Origin: JACVRW01 sp963808775
GTDB lineage: Bacteria; Actinomycetota; Thermoleophilia; Solirubrobacterales; Thermoleophilaceae
Reading direction: 5' to 3'
DNA length: 64,000 bases
NCBI GenBank assembly: GCA_963808775.1
Contig: CAWEGR010000003.1
Coordinates: 248,001-312,000, forward strand
Below are positions 59,317 to 64,000 of the stretch, piece after piece; the stretch's first letter is position 1, and the number at the start of each line of letters is the position of its first letter. The notes below the pieces were generated by a model. It worked only from the letters and a program-made list of their open reading frames with translations, was not told where the DNA came from and did not search any database. Both the position numbers and the translations under genes were made by a program.

Positions 59317-59456
59317 CCAGCGAGGCTATCGACGCCCCCGCGTCCGCCACAGGTCACACAACCGCCGAATGTGTGCCCGACAGCGACGTGATCGTCCCGC
59401 CGGCAGCTGACGGTTGTCTTCGACCGCACGCAGGTCGAGATTCGCATCGGGCCGTT

Positions 59457-59816
59457 CTAGTCGTCGCGGTGGACCGTGTCCGGCGAGAAGGCCGGCAGGC
59501 AGACGGCCACGTACTCCGCGCCCCCGGGGGTCGAGTAGCGGACCCACTCGCCGCCGCGCACGAGGATGCCCTGGCCGGCGCTCACCTCGAGCGTCCCGCC
59601 GTCCTCCGTCTCGACGTGGAGCGCACCGTCGAGGACGACGGTGTACTCGTCGAACTCGGGCCGCTGCCCAGGCTCCTGCCAGCCGGCGGGCGAGCGCATG
59701 CGCGCCACGCTCGCGCGCTCCTCGCCGTTGCTCGCGCGGCCGGCGAACTCCTCGATCAGCTTCGGGGGCTCGCCCGCGGCCTCGACGCGGATGGGACTCG
59801 AGATCAGCTCTGCCAT
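59457..59816 (-). CDS. Cupin-domain protein
   Basis: The 119-residue beta-barrel protein has a single cupin fold. Motif 1 is weak (RPEFDEYTVVLDGALHVE) and motif 2 is GQGILVRGGEWVRYSTPGGAEYVAV, with few histidines, so metal binding is doubtful. The ligand is unknown. It is encoded 11 bp after the 2-hydroxyacid dehydrogenase on the same strand and probably shares its message. Confidence 0.82.
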   Translation of the reverse strand: MAELISSPIRVEAAGEPPKLIEEFAGRASNGEERASVARMRSPAGWQEPGQRPEFDEYTVVLDGALHVETEDGGTLEVSAGQGILVRGGEWVRYSTPGGAEYVAVCLPAFSPDTVHRDD

Positions 59817-59827
59817 CGGCGCCGAGC

Positions 59828-60647
59828 CTACCCGCTGCCCACGCCAGGAACCACGTTCTCGAGCGGCTCGCCGCGCGCGAAGCGGCCGAGCTGCTCCGCG
59901 CCGAAGCGCCAGGCGCGCTCCTCCGCCGCGGCGCTGTCGCCCGCGTTGTGGGGCGTGATCGCGAGGGCGAGCTCCCACAGGGGGTGCCCGGGCGGCAGCG
60001 GCTCCGGGTCGACCACGTCGAGCACCGCCCGCAGGCGTCCAGAGCGCAGCTCGGCGACGAGCGCGTCGGTGTCGACCACCCGCCCGCGGCCCGCGTTCAC
60101 GAACAGGGCGCCGTCGCGCATGCGCCCGAGCAGCGCGGCGTCGAAGAGGCCCACCGTGTCGGGCGTCAGCGGCGTGAGCACCACGACCGCGTCCGCGTCC
60201 CCGATCAGCTCGGGGAGCTCGTCGACCCCGTGAAGTCCCTCGCGCGCACGGCTCACCACCGGGATCAGCTCGACATCGAAGGGCTCGAGGCGGCGCGCGA
60301 CCGCGCGTCCGATCGAGCCGAACCCGACGATCAGGACCCTCGAACCCCGCAGTTCGCGCGGCGTTCCGTACTCCCAGTGGCGCGCGCGGGCGACCTCGAG
60401 CTGGCCGTAGGCGTCTCCGAGCAGCGCGCCGACCACCCACTCGGCCATCGGCGTGTCGCGGGCGCCGCGCGCGTTGCAGAGCACGGCCCAGGGCGGCACG
60501 TGCGGCTCGATCCCGTCCGTTCCGGCCGACAGCGACTGCACGACACGGACCTGCTCGAGCCGCGGCAGGGCCTCGAGGGTCTCGGCGTCCTCCCAGTCCG
60601 GCATCAGGAACTCGCGCCTCCTCCCGGCCCTCCGGGAGAGCGCGCAC
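59828..60647 (-). CDS. D-isomer-specific 2-hydroxyacid dehydrogenase (frame broken near 60617)
   Basis: The NAD-dependent dehydrogenase has the Rossmann motif VLIVGFGSIGRAVARRLEPF, the catalytic Arg region LFVNAGRGRVVDTDALV, Glu in LDVVDPEPLP and His in ITPHNAG. From MPDWEDAETLEALPRLEQVRVVQ onwards the frame is clean. Upstream, a GTG at 60647 opens VRALPEGREE in a different frame that joins if one base near 60617 is dropped; family members also begin upstream of MPDW. The corrected protein has about 272 residues. The exact start is uncertain. Confidence 0.83.
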
Positions 60648-60710
60648 CGTGACGCCTTCGGGCGCGACCGCGGCGACGATCGTCGAATGCGTTCCGTGTG
60701 ACTGCCGCGA

Positions 60711-61142
60711 TCACCCGAGCGCGCGCTCGAGGTTGTCGAACGCCTTGGTCCAGCCGTCCTCGTGCGAGCGCACAGCCTCCTCGTCCCAGAGGTCGCTGTG
60801 GGTGAAGCGGACGACGGTCGAATCGCCCCTCTCCTCGAAGTCGACCTCGATCAGCTGGCTCCTGTCATCGCCGTCCCAGACCCACGTGAACGCGAGCCGG
60901 CGCGGCGGGTCGATCTCCGTGTAGCGCCCGCCACCGCCGTACTCGACGTCCTCGTGCGGGTTGCGCATGACCACGCGCACCGTGCCGCCCACGCGCAGGT
61001 CGATCTCGGCCTCGGTCGTCTCCCAGTCGTGCTCGGCGTGCCACCAGCGGCGGATCACCTCCTCGCTCGTCCAGGCGTCGAAGACGGCCTGGGCGGGCGC
61101 CGCGAAGGTGCGCTCCATGCGGAGCGTGGTGCTCTCGCTCAC
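60711..61142 (-). CDS. AHSA1/START-like (SRPBCC) domain protein
   Basis: This 143-residue single-domain protein of the Aha1/activator-of-Hsp90-like SRPBCC group has the N-terminal MERTFAAPAQAVFDAWTSEEVIRRWWH, YTEIDPPRRLAFTWVW and a closing helix HEDGWTKAFDNLERAL. Such proteins accompany ArsR regulators in many actinobacteria; the ligand is unknown. The GTG start overlaps the stop of the microprotein upstream (GTGA). Confidence 0.9.
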   Translation of the reverse strand: MSESTTLRMERTFAAPAQAVFDAWTSEEVIRRWWHAEHDWETTEAEIDLRVGGTVRVVMRNPHEDVEYGGGGRYTEIDPPRRLAFTWVWDGDDRSQLIEVDFEERGDSTVVRFTHSDLWDEEAVRSHEDGWTKAFDNLERALG

Positions 61143-61270
61143 GTGTCCGGATCCCGTCGGCGTCGCAGGCGCAGCATTATCCACGCGCGCGCCAGGAGCA
61201 GGCCCGCGCCCGCTCCGGACACCGACGGGAGGAACTCCTCGACCGGCACACCTCCGACGTGTGCGATCAC
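61139..61270 (-). CDS. 43-residue membrane microprotein in the ArsR-DUF899-AHSA1 cassette
   Basis: The frame runs from a GTG overlapping the DUF899 stop (GTGA) to a TGA overlapping the AHSA1 start (GTGA). It encodes VIAHVGGVPVEEFLPSVSG, a hydrophobic stretch GAGLLLARAWIMLRL and a basic tail RRRRDPDT: a single short transmembrane segment with the cytosolic side probably at the C-terminus. The double four-base coupling argues strongly that it is translated. I do not know its function. Confidence 0.65.
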   Translation of the reverse strand: MIAHVGGVPVEEFLPSVSGAGAGLLLARAWIMLRLRRRRDPDT

Positions 61271-61944
61271 GCGACCTTCTGCTTCTCGTACGCGTCGTGG
61301 TAGTCCCACCACTCGTAGGGCGGCCCCTGCGGGTAGCCCTCGGGCGAGTCCTCCCACAGCTCCTGGCGCCCGAGCGGCGTGATGTCGAGATAGGCCCAGG
61401 TGCTGCCCATGTGCTCGTCGCCGCGGGCGTCGATGAAGTACGTGCGGAAGATCTCGTCGCCGTCACGGAAGAACACGTTCGTGCCGTGCCATTCGCGCAC
61501 GTCGTGATCGGCGTCGAAGTCGTCCGTGATCGTGTACCAGGGCATGTCCCAGCCCATCCGCTCCTTCAGCCCCTGGATGTGCGACTGCGGGGCACGCGAC
61601 ACGTACGCGAGCGTGGTGTCGCGGGCGTTCAGGTGGGCGAGGTGGGCGACCTGGTCCGCCCCGAACGAGCAGCCTGCGCAGCCGCGCTCGGGCCAGCCGT
61701 CGACGTCCTCCTCGTAGAAGAAGCGGTAGACGATCAGCTGGCGGCGGCCCTCGAACAGGTCGAGCAGCGAGACCGGTCCGTCCGGCCCCTCGAAGCGGTA
61801 CTCCTTGTCGATGGCGAGGCGCGGCATGCGCCGGCGCTGCGCGGCGAGCGCGTCACGCGCGCGCGTCATCTCCTTCTCCTTCACGAGCAGCTCCTCGCGG
61901 GCCGCGACCCACTCTTTCCTCGATACGACTGGCGGCATGTTCAT
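61267..61944 (-). CDS. DUF899 (thioredoxin-like) protein
   Basis: The 225-residue protein belongs to the DUF899 family of thioredoxin-fold proteins, sometimes called dithiol-disulfide isomerase-like. It has VSRKEWVAAREELLVKEKEMTRARD, GCAGCSFGADQVAHL with a CxxC, and GTNVFFRDGDEIFRTYF. The catalytic role is not established. The ATG overlaps the ArsR stop (ATGA), making it the second gene of the cassette. Confidence 0.9.
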   Translation of the reverse strand: MNMPPVVSRKEWVAAREELLVKEKEMTRARDALAAQRRRMPRLAIDKEYRFEGPDGPVSLLDLFEGRRQLIVYRFFYEEDVDGWPERGCAGCSFGADQVAHLAHLNARDTTLAYVSRAPQSHIQGLKERMGWDMPWYTITDDFDADHDVREWHGTNVFFRDGDEIFRTYFIDARGDEHMGSTWAYLDITPLGRQELWEDSPEGYPQGPPYEWWDYHDAYEKQKVA

Positions 61945-62255
61945 GACGACTTCTCCTCCTTCAGGTACTCGTCCACTACGTCGAACAGGCGGCCCCACAG
62001 GGCGCGCTGGCGATCCATCCAGTCGGCGGCCTCGCTCATCACGTCCGGCTGCAGCGAGAGCCGGTGAGTGCGGCCCACCACCTCGCGCCGGATGACCCCG
62101 GTCTCCTCGAGCACCCGCAGGTGCTTCGTGATCGCGGGCTTCGAGACGCCGAACCCTGCCGTCGCGTCGCCGACCGTCGCCGGCCCCGAGGCCAGCCGCT
62201 CGACGATGCCACGCCGGATCGGGTGAGAAAGCGCCCTGAACGGATCGTTAACCAC
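61941..62255 (-). CDS. ArsR-family transcriptional regulator
   Basis: This 104-residue winged-helix repressor has FRALSHPIRRGIVERLASGPATVGD, VSKPAITKHLRVLEETGVIRRE (recognition helix) and a wing VGRTHRLSLQPDV. It lacks the classic metal-binding CVC motif and belongs to the AHSA1-linked, effector-unknown subgroup. The start is GTG with the operator overlapping it. It leads the ArsR-DUF899-microprotein-AHSA1 genes. Confidence 0.92.
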   Translation of the reverse strand: MVNDPFRALSHPIRRGIVERLASGPATVGDATAGFGVSKPAITKHLRVLEETGVIRREVVGRTHRLSLQPDVMSEAADWMDRQRALWGRLFDVVDEYLKEEKSS

Positions 62256-62270
62256 TCGGTTAACTGTATC
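62247..62270 (-). promoter_or_regulatory. ArsR operator and leaderless promoter
   Basis: GTTAACC-actc-GGTTAAC (62247-62264) is a perfect 7-4-7 inverted repeat that includes the GTG start of the ArsR gene. TACAGT (62270-62265, minus strand) fits a -10 box 9 bp before the GTG, so the message would be leaderless and fully blocked by repressor bound at the repeat. Confidence 0.6.
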
Positions 62271-63154
62271 AGAGGCGCTTCTCGAACCAGTGGTCGGCGA
62301 ACGGCTCGTCGTTGAACGGCGCCACCTCGGCGTACCCGGACGAGCGATAGAGCGCGATCGCCTCCACGAGCGCGCGGTTCGTCTCGAGGCGCGCGGCCGG
62401 GGCGCCCGCCGCCCTGGCGCGCAGCTCGAGCTCCTCGAGCATGCGGCGCCCGAGCCCGAGACCGCGGGCCGGCTCGGCGATCCACATGCGCTTGATCTCC
62501 GACGGGGCGCCCGCGTGGTGCTTCACCGCGCCACAGCCGACCGGCTCGCCGCGCAGGCGGGCGAGGAGGAAGGCGCCGGACGGCGGGACGAGCTCGTGCG
62601 GCTCCGCCGAGATGCCGGCGGCCGGATCGAAGCCCGTCTCGGAGCGCCGGTCGAGCTCGGCGAAGTACGCGCGCACACAGCGCCGTCGCGTCCGCCGACC
62701 GCGGATCGGCCTCGCCGATCTCGACGAGCGGCCCCAGCAGCAGGCGCTGGACCTTGCCCATGGCCTCGACGAGCTCCGCGCGGCTCGCGGGGTCGAGCCG
62801 CGCGAGCATCGACTCGGCGAGCGCGTCGCTCCGGCGGTCGAGCTGCGAGCGCTCTCGGAGCCCCGCCGCGGTCAGCCGCGCGACCCGCGCGCGGCGGTCG
62901 TGCTCGCTCGCGGCGACCAGCACGAGGCCATCTCTTTCGAGCGCCCGCAGCAGGCGGCTCAGATGCCCCGAGTCGAGGCCGAGCCGCGAGCGCAGCGAGC
63001 GAAGCTCGCAGCCCTCCGTGCCGATCTCCCACAGCACGCGTGCCTCGTTCATCGGGCGGCGACGGCCGAGAAAGCGGTCGTCGAGCGCCCCCACCGCCTG
63101 CCCGACCGTCCGGTTGAAGCTGCGGATCCGGCTGACCTGCTCCGCCGCGGACAT
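62269..63154 (-). CDS. MarR-type regulator fused to a GNAT acetyltransferase (frame broken near 62668-62674)
   Basis: The N-terminal half (about 1-150) is a MarR winged helix (VSRIRSFNRTVGQAVGALDD, SRLGLDSGHLSRLLRALERDGLV, in pieces). The C-terminal half is a GNAT domain (GEPVGCGAVKHHAGAPSEIKRMWI, GLGLGRRMLEELELRARA, LYRSSGYAEVAPFND, in pieces). The frame changes after ATALCAR; removing one base of the GCGCGC run near 62668-62674 joins it to YFAELDRRSETGFDP. The corrected length is 294 residues. Such MarR-GNAT fusions are a known family; the substrate is unknown. Confidence 0.87.
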
Positions 63155-63163
63155 TCTCTGACT

Positions 63164-63559
63164 TTAGTCAGAGATCGCGATCGAGCGCGCCTCCTCCCAG
63201 GTCGTGAAGTACTCCATCCGCACGATCGCGCCATCCTCGAAGAAGAAGACCTGGTGGTACATCTCGGTGTCGACCTCGACCCCACTGACCTTGCCGCGGC
63301 CGTAGTAGCGCAGTCGCGTCGCGACGCGGTCGCCGCCGTCGACGTGCTCCTGGGGATCAAGGCGGAGCTCGGTGAAGGTCTCGTCGAGGCCCTCCCAGAA
63401 GCGGATCACCTCCGCGCGGCCGCGGCAGGAGTCGGAGCGCTGCATTTCGGGGAGGACGAAGTCGACGTCCTCGTGGAAGTCCCGGACCGCCGCATCGAAG
63501 TCGCGCCGGTTGTAGTTCTCGATGAACGCCCTCGTCTTGTCGACGTGCTCCTGTGACAC
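63164..63559 (-). CDS. NTF2-fold (SnoaL-like) protein
   Basis: The 131-residue single NTF2-like domain has HVDKTRAFIENYNRRDFDAAVRDFHEDVDFVL (in pieces), CRGRAEVIRFWEGLDETF, then VDTEMYHQVFFFEDGAIVRMEYFTTWEEA (in pieces). It is the third member of this fold in the window. The GTG start at 63559 was chosen from the fold boundary; the longer open frame upstream is shadow of the divergent phosphatase gene. The ligand is unknown. Confidence 0.83.
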   Translation of the reverse strand: MSQEHVDKTRAFIENYNRRDFDAAVRDFHEDVDFVLPEMQRSDSCRGRAEVIRFWEGLDETFTELRLDPQEHVDGGDRVATRLRYYGRGKVSGVEVDTEMYHQVFFFEDGAIVRMEYFTTWEEARSIAISD

Positions 63560-63578
63560 CGGCGCGAAGTATCCCCCG

Positions 63579-64000
63579 ACCCGGGATCTCGAGTGGGACG
63601 GCTGCTTCAACGCACGCGATCTCGGCGGCCTGCCGTCGGGCGCCGGCGGGGCGACCCGGCACGGCGCGTTCGTCCGGGCCGATGCCCTGAGCGGGCTCAC
63701 CGAGGCCGGCTGGCGCGCCGCGCTCGCGCACGGCGTGCGCACGGTGATCGACCTGCGCAACCGCGACGAGCTCGGCCCCGACGTCGCGCAGCGGCCGGCC
63801 GAGGTCAGGACGCTGCACCTGCCCCTCGACGCGAGCGAGGAGCGCGACTTCTGGGACATCTGGTCGTCCGGGCCGCAGTTCGGCACGCCGCTCTACTACG
63901 GCCCGCACATCGAGCGCTTCCCGGAGCGGAGCGCCGCCGTGCTCGCGGCGATCGCGAACGCCGAGCCCGGCGGGGTCGCGTTCCACTGCGAGGGCGGTCG
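63579..64000 (+). CDS. Tyrosine-protein phosphatase, C-terminus beyond the window
   Basis: The open frame starts around 63579 (TRDLEWDGCFNARDLGGLP) and runs off the window edge. It has the features of bacterial dual-specificity/tyrosine phosphatases (Y_phosphatase3): FNARDLGG, VRADALSGLTEAGWRAAL, VRTVIDLRNRDEL and, at the very end, VAFHCEGGR, the beginning of the HCxxGxxR loop with the catalytic cysteine. No ATG, GTG or TTG lies at the expected position; the nearest in-frame candidate is TTG at 63537, inside the divergent NTF2 gene. The start is therefore unresolved. Confidence 0.75.

Noticed and set aside
59355..59375. CACAC-N11-GTGTG repeat upstream of the EamA gene at 58426
   Set aside because: Five-base low-complexity arms with an 11-base gap are expected by chance and have no supporting context.
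63357..63986. Long minus-strand frame of 209 codons at the window end
   Set aside because: It is Arg/Ala/Pro-rich with no family motif and overlies the better supported NTF2 and tyrosine phosphatase genes; it is a GC-codon shadow.

Overview
The window is 64 kb of very GC-rich bacterial chromosome with a core-genome gene complement. Many starts are GTG or TTG, and neighbouring genes often overlap by four bases (GTGA or ATGA). I saw no phage, insertion sequence or CRISPR array. The gene content (rplU-rpmA-obgE-proB and proA-nadD-rsfS, hrcA-dnaJ-prmA, HadAB-like dehydratases, a CGNR regulator, DUF899/AHSA1 genes, a PPi-type phosphofructokinase) suggests an actinobacterium, perhaps of the Thermoleophilia. 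That placement is inference.

Layout. At 1-2916 lie a truncated lipoprotein gene, pfkA, and small membrane, NTF2-fold and EamA genes. From 19345 down to 3140 runs one long minus-strand series: yqeY, phoH, ybeY, era, an acetyltransferase, hisIE, trpE, trpG, trpD, trpC, moxR, DUF58, a TgpA-type transglutaminase, htrA, trpF, trpB, trpA. It combines RNA/ribosome maintenance, the end of histidine synthesis and all seven tryptophan-pathway domains, with a MoxR-DUF58-transglutaminase module embedded. At 19377-21642 are a CGNR regulator with its operator, a HAD hydrolase and a cyclase. At 21763-29891 are the heat-shock genes (prmA, dnaJ, hrcA), two MaoC-fold dehydratases, a primary-type sigma factor, a methyltransferase, a hydrolase and lepA. 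At 29906-34601 are an NTF2 protein, a ferritin-like protein, murJ, rpsT, an aldehyde dehydrogenase and a tiny secreted peptide. At 34657-38704 is the DNA-uptake operon comEA-comEC-holA. At 38846-44909 are acyP, a DDAH-like hydrolase, an Orn/Lys/Arg decarboxylase, leuS and a PII-like protein. At 44875-47881 is a molybdate transporter (modABC) with an HTH-TOBE regulator. At 47927-49922 are ltrA, a PhoU-like DUF47 gene and tRNA-Ala(GGC). At 49953-58403 are rsfS, nadD, proA, a HxlR regulator, a MATE pump, proB, a lipoprotein, obgE, a DUF1028 gene, rpmA and rplU. At 58426-64000 are an EamA transporter, a cupin, a 2-hydroxyacid dehydrogenase, a coupled ArsR-DUF899-microprotein-AHSA1 cassette, a MarR-acetyltransferase fusion, an NTF2 protein and a truncated tyrosine phosphatase.

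Thirteen genes contain single-base frame breaks, fifteen in all. Fourteen are one-base insertions and one a deletion. These are most simply read as sequencing or assembly errors. The affected genes are annotated as CDS over their whole inferred extent, with the break position given.

Most promising leads: an 11-bp-period, Pho-box-like 16-mer shared by the comEA and DUF47 upstream regions; a 56-residue secreted peptide with an excellent ribosome binding site; the GGTAAC operator cluster of the CGNR regulator beside a 38-codon ORF; a 43-residue membrane microprotein inside the ArsR cassette; and the MoxR-DUF58-transglutaminase module inside the trp gene series.
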